A stretch of 64,000 bases of DNA from Pseudonocardia benzenivorans CB1190. GTDB lineage: Bacteria > Actinomycetota > Actinomycetes > Mycobacteriales > Pseudonocardiaceae. The notes below the pieces were generated by a model, which searched no databases, was not told the origin of the DNA, and worked only from the letters and a program-made list of their open reading frames with translations. This document shows positions 41,618 to 50,878 of this stretch, piece by piece (the stretch's first letter is position 1; each line of letters opens with the position of its first letter). Both the position numbers and the translations under genes were made by a program. The DNA is taken from assembly GCF_000196675.2 (NCBI RefSeq), contig NC_015314.1, positions 124,001 to 188,000 on the forward strand, given 5' to 3'.

Positions 41618-42801
41618 ATATCAGTTGTCGCCGCGGCAGAGGTTGTTGACGCGGTGGGCGGGTGGGTGGCCGCCGAGCGCGGTGTGGGGCCGGTGATGGT
41701 TGTAGCCGTGTAGCCAGGCCGGTAGCGAGGCGACACGCTCGGCGGAGGAGTTGTAGACCGCGGCGTAGGCCCATTCGACGGCGAGGGTGCGGTTGAAGCG
41801 TTCGGCTTTGCCGTTGGTCCACGGGCAGCGGGCTTGGTGGGGCGGTGGGCGATGCCGAGCTCGGCGAGTGTGGCGGCGAACAGGCGACTCTTGCGGTAGA
41901 CCCAGGCGTTGTCGGTCATGATCCGCTCGACGGTGACCCCGTAGTTGCCGGCGAACCAGGCGGTGGCGCGGCGGACGAACCCGGCGCAGGCGTGCTGGTT
42001 CTCCCCGCCCTCAGCAAGACTGATGACCTCGACGTAGGCCAGCCGGGAGTGGTCGTCGACCGCGACGTGAACGTAGTCGTAGCCCACCCGCGGCCCGGAG
42101 CGGGCAGCCCGGGACTGGGCGGAGTCGCGGCCGTGGGCTCGCCAGCCGCCGCCGTCGCGGATGTGGCCGAGCTTTTTCACATCGACGTGCACGAGCTCGC
42201 CGGGGCGGGCCCGCTCGTAGCGGCGCCACCGGTTCGGGCCGTGCACCCGAGTGGCCGGATCGGTCTCCCGGAGCTGTTGCCCGGTAGGCGGGTCGAGGTC
42301 GCGCAGCCGCGAGATCCCGAGCCGGACCAGCACGTTATGCACCCCGGCCGCGGAGACCCGAGTGCCGTCCTCGCGGCGCAACTCGAAGGCGATCCGGTCC
42401 GGGCCGAGCTGGCGATCGCGGCGCAGCCGCTCGATCCGGGCCTCCAGCTCCGGCGGGGTACGCCGCGGCGAGCGGCAGGGCCGCGAGGAGCGCTCGACCA
42501 GCCCGGCCTCCCCCTCGGCGCGCCAGCGGGTGTGCCACTTGTGCAGGCACTGCCGGGAGATCCCGGCCTCGGCAGCGACATGGGCTTTCGGGCGGCCGGC
42601 GTCGACACGCAGACACAACCGGCGCCTGCCTTCCATGGTCAGCGGGGCATTACGGTGCGGCACTGAGGACCTCCGGGGTCCGACGGTGTGGTTCCTCGAC
42701 AGCTCCACACCTCGCCCGGAGGTCCTCCCTACATCAAGATCATCCGCCCTGGCGTGTCTACTCCCGCCGCGTCACCAACCTCCGTAGGTGGGACAGCTAG
42801 T
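41618..42801 (-). mobile_element. IS481-like insertion sequence, degraded
   Basis: The two ends read as imperfect inverted repeats (left AGTTGTC...GAGGTTGTTGACGCGG; right, reversed, AGCTGTC...GAGGTTGGTGACGCGG). Ends are therefore near 41618 and 42801. It begins about 11 bases after the IS256-type element. Its transposase gene is frameshifted. The right end replaces the 5' part of a rightward gene. Confidence 0.7.
41621..42708 (-). pseudogene. IS481-family transposase, frameshifted
   Basis: The N-terminal part has the helix-turn-helix (AAEAGISRQCLHKWHTRWRA) and DDE core with YVHVAVDDHSRLAYVEV and IMTDNAWVYRKS. At about 41832 one base is missing in ACC AAG CC(-) CGC; reading on in the next frame restores PWTNGKAERFNRTL, containing the catalytic Glu, and ends HRVNNLCRGDN at 41621. 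As it stands the enzyme lacks the Glu-containing segment. Confidence 0.85.
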
Positions 42802-43390
42802 CAGCCGGTCCCAGCCGGTCGAGGTCGAGGTCGGGCCGACGGCCGGTGAGCAGGCCGGGCCGGCGACCGGACGGGCGGCGGCGGCTGAGCGGGCGGTCGA
42901 CCAGGCGGTCGACCAGGCCGCGGCCGCCGACCGCGCGCGCGACGAGCGGGCGCTGGCCGAGCCGGACCGCGAGGACAAGAACCAGCTTGCGCTGTTCGAG
43001 CTGTCCGACGAGGCCCGCGTGGGCGCGCAGCCACTGCGCGTCGAGACCGAGACCCCCGAGCACGGGCAGGACCAGGGCCGGGACGTCGAGCACGGACAGG
43101 CCGACACCGAGGTACGGGTCAGCCTGGCCGAGGCCCGCCAGCAGGCCCGGCTGGCACAGTCGATCCGGGAGCTGCGCGAGGCCGCCGAGCCGGTCCGGGC
43201 CGCGGAGCGCCACCGCCAGGTCGCCGAGGCGCTCGAAGCCGACCGGACCCGGCGGGACCAGGCCGAACGCGACCAGACCATCCACGGCCCGACAGCGGAG
43301 AGGGTCCCCGAGCACGAGCACAGCCCGGCCGGAGCGCAGATCGGACTGACGCAGGAACAGTCCGAGGACTGGGGCCTGGACCTGGACTGA
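42788..43390 (+). CDS. C-terminal fragment of a charged protein cut by IS481
   Basis: About 200 residues of very charged, helical sequence (ERAVDQAVDQAAAADRARDE; LRVETETPEHGQDQGRDV) ending in DWGLDLD. The only start (GTG 42788) lies inside the IS481 end, so the original gene was longer and lost its 5' part. Such tails occur at the end of actinobacterial TraA/MobF-type relaxases and primases; the window has no other relaxase candidate, but the fragment alone cannot prove it. Confidence 0.5.
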   Translation: MGQLVSRSQPVEVEVGPTAGEQAGPATGRAAAAERAVDQAVDQAAAADRARDERALAEPDREDKNQLALFELSDEARVGAQPLRVETETPEHGQDQGRDVEHGQADTEVRVSLAEARQQARLAQSIRELREAAEPVRAAERHRQVAEALEADRTRRDQAERDQTIHGPTAERVPEHEHSPAGAQIGLTQEQSEDWGLDLD

Positions 43391-43891
43391 TCAGCGAGCC
43401 CAGCGCGAGCGGTGCGCCTGCCGACGCCGGACTCGTTCCTCACGGTGCAGCTGCGCGATCGCCTGCAGCGTCTCCGGCAAGTCCTCCAGGCCGTTCGCAC
43501 CCCGCACTGCCCACGGGAGGCCAGCACGATCCCGAAGCGCCTTCTGCTGGCGGTCGTAGGCCCGGACCACCGCGTCGGCTTCCACCCCGGACGTTACGAC
43601 CTCGCCGCAGATCCGCGACGCGTTGTCCCGCTCGTCGCGGCTGTAGGGCCTGCCGTCCGGCAACAGCCCGGCGGGCATGATCATGGCTGGTCCCGGCCAC
43701 ACCAGGTCGCGCTCGTCCGCATCCCACGGCAGGTCCGCGTCAGACGGGATGGAGGCGTAGTCGGGCTCAACCCACGGCAACTCGGCCTCGAGATCACCGG
43801 CGGCCGCCGGCTGCCCCGCGGCGAAGCGGCGCGCCAGCTCGTCGTCCGGGTCGTTCGGGTCGAAGTACCGCGCACTGATCTCCACCGGCAT
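43391..43891 (-). CDS. Hypothetical protein (166 residues)
   Basis: ATG 43891 after GAGGCAG. Acidic N-terminal half rich in Pro, Asp and Trp (ELPWVEPDYASIPSDADLPW), basic C-terminus (EERVRRRQAHRSRWAR). No family recognised. Convergent with the truncated gene, with which it shares no spacing. The 295 bases up to nuoN contain no feature I can support. Confidence 0.5.
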   Translation of the reverse strand: MPVEISARYFDPNDPDDELARRFAAGQPAAAGDLEAELPWVEPDYASIPSDADLPWDADERDLVWPGPAMIMPAGLLPDGRPYSRDERDNASRICGEVVTSGVEADAVVRAYDRQQKALRDRAGLPWAVRGANGLEDLPETLQAIAQLHREERVRRRQAHRSRWAR

Positions 43892-44186
43892 GGCGCTGCC
43901 TCCTCATGTCGGCGGTTACGGCACAACCGATAATGGTAACGACGAGGACCGACACTCACGGCCACGTCAGCGATAGCCAGCGCGGCCAGAAAGGGCTGGC
44001 GAGGATGGCGGGGGCCCACCTAAGTCGGCCGCGGGTTCGCGGTCCGCGGGGCGGGTTGATCGCGCGCCGTCTGTGTCCTCGGCAGCGAGCACAGCCGGTC
44101 TACCGGCGCTCAGCCAGCACTAACGTGCCCCATTGTCGGCGCGTGACCGGGATGGGCGTGCTGAGCGGGGCGGCCGGATCATGTGA

Positions 44187-45638
44187 TCAGAGCACACCGC
44201 TGAACAATGAGGTCAGAAGGCCGCCACCGACGCCGATCACCAAGGAACCAACGGCAGCCGCGAGTGCCGTAGTGCTCGCCCAGGGTCGGGTCGCGCGGGG
44301 ATGCTCGGTGGCGTTCTGATCGCGGACGTCGGCGAACAACGGGGCGATCCATCGGAGGTAGTAGAAGAGGCTGGCGACGGTGTTGATCACCGCAAGCACG
44401 GTCAGCCATGCCATGCCGCCGTCGACTGCGGCGATGAACACCGCAAGCTTACCCAGGAATACCCCGGTCGGCGGGGTGCCGACCAGCCCCAGCAGACAGA
44501 TGACGAGCGCGGCTGCGAGTGCGGGTCGCCGGCGGGCCAGGCCGCGGTAGTCCTCGAGCGTGCGGGCAGACCGGTCGCTGGTGGTGACGGCGGCCGCGAC
44601 GGCGAAGGCACCGAGGTTGGTCACCGCGTACGCGGCGAGGTAGAGCAGCAGGGCCGAGGCGGCGAGGCCGGTGCGGGTGGCGACGGCGAGGGCCATGAGG
44701 ACGTAGCCGACTTGGGAGATCGCGGAGTAGCCGAGCAGGCGTTGTGCCGAGTTCTGGAGGAACGCGGCTAGGTTGCCCAGCGTCATCGACGCTGCGGCGA
44801 GGATCGCGACGAGCAGCGGCCAGTCGATGAGGTGGTCGGGGATGGCGGCGGACAGCATCCGATAGGCCGCGACGAGGGCGCCGATCTTTGGGACGGTGGT
44901 GATAATGCCGGCGATCGGGGCGGGGGTGCCGTCGCTGACGTCGGGTACCCAGAAGTGCGCGGGAACCGCCCCCGCTTTGAACGCCAGCCCGGCCAGGACC
45001 GCGACCAGCCCCACGGCAGCCAGCGCAGCGGTCGATCGTCCACCCATCGCCGATGCAGCAACAGTGAGGCTGTCGCGCAGGGCGGAGTAGGCGGTGACAC
45101 CGCCGGCGGCGTAGAGCAGCGTCACCCCGGCGATCATGGTGACCCCGGCGAAGGCGCCGGAGAGGTAGTACTTCATGGCCGCCTCGGTGCCCGCGGCGGT
45201 CTTCGTCCAGCCGACCAGGGCGTAGAGCGGGATGCTGGCGAGCAGGAACGCCGCGAACAGCAGCAGCAGGTCGGTTGCGCCGCAGAGCAAGACGGCGCCG
45301 AGCGCGCCGAGCAGCAGAAGCACCCAGTACTCGGTCTCCCGCTGGTGGGCGCGGGTGGTGTCTGCGGAGGCGCCGACGGCGAGCAGGACCGCGACGAGCA
45401 CGATCAGCCGGCTCGCGTTGGTGGTGGTGTCGACGGTGTAGGAGCCGAACACGGTCTCGGCGGGGTGCAGGTAGGTCAGACCGGTGGCGACGAGCCCGGT
45501 CAGGCAGGCAGCGGCGGCGAGGACCCCGACCAGCCATTGGCGTCGCCGCGGAAGCCACGCCCCCACGAGCAGCCCGAGCACCGCGGCGCCGAGCAGCGCG
45601 AGCTCGGGGATCAGCGCGGCAAGGTTCTCGTTCATCAT
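44187..45638 (-). CDS. nuoN: NuoN-like proton-channel subunit
   Basis: A 483-residue antiporter-like membrane subunit with about 14 segments. Typical: GTEAAMKYYLSGAFAGVTMI, FKAGAVPAHFWVPDVSDGTP, RLLGYSAISQVGYVLMALAV and GTPPTGVFLGKLAVFIAA. The conserved Lys and Glu of the proton path are in place. It overlaps the nuoM stop (ATGA) and is the last gene of the operon. Confidence 0.93.
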   Translation of the reverse strand: MMNENLAALIPELALLGAAVLGLLVGAWLPRRRQWLVGVLAAAACLTGLVATGLTYLHPAETVFGSYTVDTTTNASRLIVLVAVLLAVGASADTTRAHQRETEYWVLLLLGALGAVLLCGATDLLLLFAAFLLASIPLYALVGWTKTAAGTEAAMKYYLSGAFAGVTMIAGVTLLYAAGGVTAYSALRDSLTVAASAMGGRSTAALAAVGLVAVLAGLAFKAGAVPAHFWVPDVSDGTPAPIAGIITTVPKIGALVAAYRMLSAAIPDHLIDWPLLVAILAAASMTLGNLAAFLQNSAQRLLGYSAISQVGYVLMALAVATRTGLAASALLLYLAAYAVTNLGAFAVAAAVTTSDRSARTLEDYRGLARRRPALAAALVICLLGLVGTPPTGVFLGKLAVFIAAVDGGMAWLTVLAVINTVASLFYYLRWIAPLFADVRDQNATEHPRATRPWASTTALAAAVGSLVIGVGGGLLTSLFSGVL

Positions 45639-47155
45639 CGAGCGACCAGGGTGTTCACCGTGGCCGCGGCGGGCTCGACGAGGTCGAGCAGGAACCGGGG
45701 GGCGAGCCCGATCACCGTGGCGAGCGACAGCAGCGGCACGATCGCGAGAAGCTCGCCGGTGCGCAAGTCGCTGACGGCGTGGGGTGTGCCGGGGGCGTCT
45801 GGGATGCGGAGCGGCCCGAGGAACAGCCGCTGCAGCGCGACCAGAAACAACGCGGCGGTCACGAGGATTCCGGTGACCGCGATCGCGACCGGGATCGGCG
45901 CGGCGGGCAGGGAGCCGGTGAAGATCTGGAACTCGGCGATGAAGCCGGAGAAGCCGGGCAGCCCGAGCGAGGCGAAGGCCGCGACGGCGAACAGCGCGGC
46001 GAAGCGCGGGGTGCGGGCGGCCAGCCCGGAATAGGCGCCGAGCTCGTAGGTGTGGCCGCGGTCGTAGAGGACGCCGGCCAGCAGGAACAAGGCGCCTGTG
46101 ATCAGGCCGTGCGAGACCATCTGCACCAGCGCACCGGTAGTGGCCAGCGTGCGGGCCTGGGCGTCGCCGGCGGCGACGATCCCGGCGGCGCCGATCCCGA
46201 CCAGCACGTAGCCCATGTGGTTGATCGAAGTGTAGGCGATCATGCGCTTGAGGTTGGTCTGGGCGAATGCGACGAGCGCGCCGTAGACGACGGACACGAC
46301 CCCGACGATGAGCACGACCAGGGCGTACTGGCGCCAGCTCGTCGGGAGCAGGGGCATGGCAATGCGGACGAAGCCATAGGTGCCCATCTTGAGCAACACC
46401 CCGGCCAGGATCGCCGAGCCCGTGGCAGGGGCTTCGGTGTGCGCGGGCGGTAGCCACGTGTGGAACGGCACGGTCGGGGTCTTGACGGCCAGGCCGACGC
46501 CGATCGCCAGCAGCGTGAGCGCGGCGTAGGGGCCGCCGGCGGCGAGCGGGTTCGCGGCGGCGAGCTCGACGATGTCGAACGTGTGGGGCGTGGCGGCGAG
46601 GAAGACCAGGATGAACCCGAGCAGCAGGGCCAAGGAGCCGAGGAAGGTGTAGAGGAAGAACTTCAGCGCCGCCGACCGTGCCCGCTCGGCGTGCCCCCAC
46701 CCGGCGATCACGAAGTACATGAACACGATCGACAGGTCGAAGAACAAGAAGAACAAGATCAGGTCCAGCGCGGCGAACAGCCCGAGGCTGACCGTCTGCA
46801 GGGCCAGGAAGAGCAGCACGTAGGGCTTGACGCGGCGGGTTTCGCGCAGCGCGAAGACCCCGCACGCCAGGAACAGCACGGCGGTCATGGCCAGCAGCGG
46901 CAGCGCCAGCCCGTCGACGCCGAGGTGGTAGGAGATTCCGGCCGACGGGATCCACGGCAGGCGCACCTCGAACGCGTAGCCGCCCGGCCCGACGCCCGCG
47001 ACGGGGAGCCGTACCCAGGCGGCGACGATCAGCGCCAGGTCGGCCAGCGCGGCGGCGATCCACGCCCCGACGAACAGGCGGGCCGGCAGCCGCGCGGGCA
47101 ACGCCGCCACCACCACCGCCACCGCAGCGGGCAGGAACACGATCAACGACAGCAC
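45635..47155 (-). CDS. nuoM: NuoM-like proton-channel subunit
   Basis: A 506-residue subunit. Signatures: LGVDGLALPLLAMTAVLF, FFDLSIVFMYFVI, VKTPTVPFHTWLPPAHTEAP, ILAGVLLKMGTYGFVRIA and SINHMGYVLVGIGA. The usual MLIPMYFVI Glu region reads DLSIVFMYFVI here, so the functional Glu on that helix should be checked. GTG 47155 after AAGGAGG. Confidence 0.93.
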   Translation of the reverse strand: MLSLIVFLPAAVAVVVAALPARLPARLFVGAWIAAALADLALIVAAWVRLPVAGVGPGGYAFEVRLPWIPSAGISYHLGVDGLALPLLAMTAVLFLACGVFALRETRRVKPYVLLFLALQTVSLGLFAALDLILFFLFFDLSIVFMYFVIAGWGHAERARSAALKFFLYTFLGSLALLLGFILVFLAATPHTFDIVELAAANPLAAGGPYAALTLLAIGVGLAVKTPTVPFHTWLPPAHTEAPATGSAILAGVLLKMGTYGFVRIAMPLLPTSWRQYALVVLIVGVVSVVYGALVAFAQTNLKRMIAYTSINHMGYVLVGIGAAGIVAAGDAQARTLATTGALVQMVSHGLITGALFLLAGVLYDRGHTYELGAYSGLAARTPRFAALFAVAAFASLGLPGFSGFIAEFQIFTGSLPAAPIPVAIAVTGILVTAALFLVALQRLFLGPLRIPDAPGTPHAVSDLRTGELLAIVPLLSLATVIGLAPRFLLDLVEPAAATVNTLVAR

Positions 47156-47185
47156 CGCTGGGTCCTCCTTCAGGACACGACGCTT

Positions 47186-49036
47186 TCAGGACACGACGAG
47201 GACGACGACGGCCAGCACGGCCAGCACCGCGAACCCGACAGAGGCCTGCGCGTAGTACTGGTGCAGTTGCCCGGTCTGCGGGCGCTGCGCCCACCGGCCC
47301 AGGGCGCGAGCCCCGTCGACGACACCGCGCACGACGCCGTCGACGGCGGGCTCACCGCGGCGGTCGAGCTGCCGCGCGAGCGTGACCGTGGCCCGGGCGG
47401 CGGCGTCGACACCACGGTCGAGGACGTGGTCGTCGAACCTGGCCAATCCGTGCGCCAGCCGGTGCACCGGGCGGACCAGCAGCAGCCGGGCGGCCTGTTC
47501 CAGATCCCACCACCGATGCAGCAGCCCGGGCTCGGGGAGCCGGGTCGCGGCGCGCCAGCCCCACGCGGTGGCGGCCCCCGCCACGGCGGCCGACACGACC
47601 AGTTCCCACCACCGCGGCCCGGGTTCGGGGCGGAGAAGGCCGTGGCCGAGCAGCGGGAGGATCCCGAGGGCGGCCGCCCCGATCGCCAGCACGACCAGCG
47701 GCGGACCGGTCACGGCCGAGAGCCGACCGGCCGGGGGCTGCTCGACCTCGGCCGCCGCCGGCGGCTGCGCGACACCAGCCGCGGGCCGCCACACGAACCA
47801 CAGCGCCTTCGCGCTGTACACCGCGGCGACAGCGGCCGCGGCCAGCCCGACGACGTACAGGGCGACCACGCCGGGCGCCGGGGCGGCGAGGGTCGCGGCG
47901 AGCACGGTGTCCTTGGCGACCCACAGCGACAACGGTGGAAGTCCCGCCAGCGACAGCGCCCCGACCGTGAACACCGCTCCGACGAGCGGAAACCGGCGGG
48001 CCGACCCGGCGAGACCGCCGAGCTGCTTGGTGCCCAGCGCGCTCAGCCAGGCCCCCGCGGCCAGGAACAGCAGGCTCTTCGTGGCCGCGTGGGCGACCAG
48101 TTGTAGCACCGCGGCGCCGGTGCTGCCGACACCGGCGGCGAGGATCATGAAGCCGATCTGCGCGCAGGTCGACGCGGCCAACAGCTGCTTGAGATCGCGC
48201 TGGGCGATCGCGACCAGCCCCATTCCGAGCGCGGTCCCCGCCCCGACCCAGGCCACCAGCGGACCGGCCCAGCCGACCGAGCCGAGCAGCGGGTTCAGTC
48301 GCACCAGCAGGTACGCGCCGGCAGCGACCATGGTCGCCGAGTGCAGCAGCGCCGACACCGGGCTCGGGCCGCGCATCGCCCCGGAGAGCCAGAAGCTGAA
48401 CGGCAGCTGTGCGGACTTGCCCAGCGCCGTGACCACCACCCCGGCCACCAGCAGCTCCCGCCATCCCGCCCCGGCCGTCGGCAGCTCCTCGAAGCTCAGC
48501 GACCCGACACCGCCGGCGAGCGCGGCACCGGCCGCGAGGTAGAGCCCCAGGTCGGCGGTGCGGGTGGTGAGGAACGCGGTGTGCGCGCCGCGCACCGCGT
48601 CCGGGTCACAGACGTGATAGCCGATCAATGCCCAGCTCGCTGCGCCCATGACCTCCCACGCCATCAGCAGCGGCGCGAGGCCCGTCGCCGTCACCGTCGC
48701 GAGCATCGCCGCGGCGAAGACCAGCATCAGGCCGGTGAACCGGCCGGTCCGCAGCCCCTGCTCGCCCGCGGCAGACACCAGCACCGCTAGCAGCACCCCG
48801 GCGACGGTGAGGACTAGCACCGCGGAGAGCCCGTCGACGGCGAAGCCGGCCCGGATGCCCGCGAACAGGGCCGTGTCGGTGACCGGACCGATGAACGCGG
48901 CGGCCACCGCGAGGCCCAGCACCACCACTGACACGCCGACGCCGAGGGCGGGCGCGAGCGGGTCGACCCGCCGCCCCCACAGTGCGAGCAGCGCTCCGGC
49001 CAGCAGCGGAACGGCGATCAGCAGCCACAGCAGCAC
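47186..49036 (-). CDS. nuoL: NuoL-like proton-channel subunit
   Basis: A 616-residue subunit from GTG 49036. Signatures: LLMAWEVMGAASWALIGYHV, TRTADLGLYLAAGAAL, LGKSAQLPFSFWLSGAMRGP, ALLHSATMVAAGAYLLVRL and KQLLAASTCAQIGFMILA. In canonical NuoL the segment reads [26 protein letters not shown]; here SFWLSGAMRGPSPVSALLHS. The C-terminal lateral-helix region is present but short. Confidence 0.9.
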   Translation of the reverse strand: MLLWLLIAVPLLAGALLALWGRRVDPLAPALGVGVSVVVLGLAVAAAFIGPVTDTALFAGIRAGFAVDGLSAVLVLTVAGVLLAVLVSAAGEQGLRTGRFTGLMLVFAAAMLATVTATGLAPLLMAWEVMGAASWALIGYHVCDPDAVRGAHTAFLTTRTADLGLYLAAGAALAGGVGSLSFEELPTAGAGWRELLVAGVVVTALGKSAQLPFSFWLSGAMRGPSPVSALLHSATMVAAGAYLLVRLNPLLGSVGWAGPLVAWVGAGTALGMGLVAIAQRDLKQLLAASTCAQIGFMILAAGVGSTGAAVLQLVAHAATKSLLFLAAGAWLSALGTKQLGGLAGSARRFPLVGAVFTVGALSLAGLPPLSLWVAKDTVLAATLAAPAPGVVALYVVGLAAAAVAAVYSAKALWFVWRPAAGVAQPPAAAEVEQPPAGRLSAVTGPPLVVLAIGAAALGILPLLGHGLLRPEPGPRWWELVVSAAVAGAATAWGWRAATRLPEPGLLHRWWDLEQAARLLLVRPVHRLAHGLARFDDHVLDRGVDAAARATVTLARQLDRRGEPAVDGVVRGVVDGARALGRWAQRPQTGQLHQYYAQASVGFAVLAVLAVVVLVVS

Positions 49037-49044
49037 GAGCGGCC

Positions 49045-49350
49045 TCAGCCTTTCAGGTCCGCCGCGCCGTCGGTCATGTCGACCTGGCGGGCCCGGTAGA
49101 TCGCGGTGGCCACGGCGAACCCGGCGGCCATCTCGACCGCCATCGCGGTGACCACGACGACGATGAGGACCTGGCCCTGGCTGCCCGCGGACGCGAGGAA
49201 GTGCCAGAACGCGGCCGCGGCGAGGATGACACCGTTGAGCATCAGCTCCAGCCCCATCATCAGCATCACGATCGACTGCTGCGACAGCGCCCCGTAGAGC
49301 CCGATCGCGAACAGTCCGGCCGCGGCCAGCAGGAACAGCTCGAGCGTCAC
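49045..49350 (-). CDS. nuoK: NuoK-like subunit
   Basis: A 101-residue, three-helix protein: IGLYGALSQQSIVMLMMGLELMLNGV (with the membrane Glu) and VVVTAMAVEMAAGFAVATAI (second Glu). Overlaps nuoJ as GTGA. Normal family length. Confidence 0.92.
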   Translation of the reverse strand: MTLELFLLAAAGLFAIGLYGALSQQSIVMLMMGLELMLNGVILAAAAFWHFLASAGSQGQVLIVVVVTAMAVEMAAGFAVATAIYRARQVDMTDGAADLKG

Positions 49351-49904
49351 CGGCCGACACCTCCTCCGAGGGGGTCGTCGGACGTGTCCGCGTCGAGGTC
49401 GCCGCCGAGCCGGTCGTAGCGGCCGCGCCCCGTCGAGAGAACGACCGTCGCGACGATCGTGGCGAACAGCGTGATCCCGAGGGTCATCGTGGTCAGCATT
49501 TGCTCGCCCATCAGCGACCGGCCGAGCGCGAAGGTCGGATCGGGGGCCGGGGTGCCGGTGCGCTGCGGCCAGTCGACGAGCAGGATTCCCGCGGCGAGCA
49601 GCACGAACGTCCCCACCGAGATCGTCATCGCGCCCGGCTTGTTGTGATACATCGCCATCGGCATCAGGCCGGCCGGATTCATCATGTACATGATCATGAA
49701 GACGGCCATGATCACCATCTCGATGACCATCATCAGCACGATGACCACCCCCAGGTAGCCCAGCCCGAGCAGCACCACGAGCCCGGCCACGGCCAGGAAC
49801 GAGGCCAGCAGCGAGAAGGTCACCTGCGCCATCGAGTTCAGACGGAACACCCCGAACCCGAACATCACCGCGGCCAGGGCGAGCACCCAGAACACCACGT
49901 CCAT
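49347..49904 (-). CDS. nuoJ: NuoJ-like subunit
   Basis: A 185-residue subunit with five segments: NSMAQVTFSLLASFLAVAGL, YLGVVIVLMMVIEMVIMAVF. An unusually Met-rich loop follows (MIMYMMNPAGLMPMAMYHNK). Located 17 bases after nuoH. Confidence 0.9.
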   Translation of the reverse strand: MDVVFWVLALAAVMFGFGVFRLNSMAQVTFSLLASFLAVAGLVVLLGLGYLGVVIVLMMVIEMVIMAVFMIMYMMNPAGLMPMAMYHNKPGAMTISVGTFVLLAAGILLVDWPQRTGTPAPDPTFALGRSLMGEQMLTTMTLGITLFATIVATVVLSTGRGRYDRLGGDLDADTSDDPLGGGVGR

Positions 49905-49921
49905 CTACAGCCCTCCCTCAT

Positions 49922-50878
49922 CTACAGGTCGCCCCGCGTGAGCACGACGATCGACACCACCAGGGCCTGGGCGATGGTCAGCGGCACGAGCACCATCCAG
50001 GAGATCTCGGTCCAGCGGTCCATCCGGATGGTGGGGAACCGGCGTCGCGCCCAGACCAGCACAGCCAGCACCGCGAGGGTCTTGACCAGCACCCACGCCC
50101 ACGCCGGCAGCAGCGGCCCGGCGCCACCGCCGAGGAACAACGGCACCGCCATCGCCGCCGCGGCGGTCAACATCAGCCACCTGCCGCCGAGGAACAGCAG
50201 ACGGTCCACGCCGGACAGCTCGCCGGCCGCCCCACCGGCGAGATCACCGGCCACCGGGGCGTCGAACGGCGCCCAGAACGCCATCGCGGCCGCCGAGACC
50301 AGGAAGACCACGAACGCCACTGGCATGATCACCACGAACCACAGGCCCTGCTGGGCGGCGACGATGTCGCCGACCCGCAGGCTCTGCGCGCCCACCGCGG
50401 CGGTGATGATCGCGAACATGTGTGGCAGCTCGTAGGCCAGGCCCTGGGCGACGAACCGGTATCCGCCCACCAGCGACAGCACGCTGTTCGGGCCCCAACC
50501 GGCCATCCACACCGCGGCCCATGCCAGGACCTCCATGGCGTTGAACCACACGACCCCGACCCCGAGGTCCGCGACCGGGCGCGTGCCGAGCGGGATCACC
50601 ACCGCGGCCAGTACCGCCGCCACCACCAGCACCACCGGCCCGGCTCGCCCCAGCACCGGGTCGGCCGCCACAGTCCGACGGCGCTGCCCGACCAGCAGCC
50701 GCGCCAGCTCTCTCGCCGGCGCGGTGAACCCACCGGGGCGGCCCGCCGCCCGTGCGTCCGCTGCCGCATCGACGACCACCACCGACCACGCCACCGCGAT
50801 CAACACCAGCGGCAGCAGCGGCGCCCACCACCACGCCAGCGCCGCAGCCGGTGCCGGCATCGGGACCGCCTCATCCAC
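49922..50878 (-). CDS. nuoH: NuoH-like subunit
   Basis: A 318-residue quinone-site membrane subunit: SVLSLVGGYRFVAQGLAYEL, FWAPFDAPVAGDLAGGAAGE, FPTIRMDRWTEISWMVLVPL. Acidic loop residues of the quinone cavity are only partly kept (PFDAPVAGDL; canonical PFDLPEAESEL). Starts eight bases before the end of the preceding gene. Confidence 0.9.
   Translation of the reverse strand: MDEAVPMPAPAAALAWWWAPLLPLVLIAVAWSVVVVDAAADARAAGRPGGFTAPARELARLLVGQRRRTVAADPVLGRAGPVVLVVAAVLAAVVIPLGTRPVADLGVGVVWFNAMEVLAWAAVWMAGWGPNSVLSLVGGYRFVAQGLAYELPHMFAIITAAVGAQSLRVGDIVAAQQGLWFVVIMPVAFVVFLVSAAAMAFWAPFDAPVAGDLAGGAAGELSGVDRLLFLGGRWLMLTAAAAMAVPLFLGGGAGPLLPAWAWVLVKTLAVLAVLVWARRRFPTIRMDRWTEISWMVLVPLTIAQALVVSIVVLTRGDL

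Noticed and set aside
42788..43390. Naming the truncated gene as a MobF relaxase
   Set aside because: Only a charged helical tail remains; no catalytic Tyr or His motif is present to support the name.
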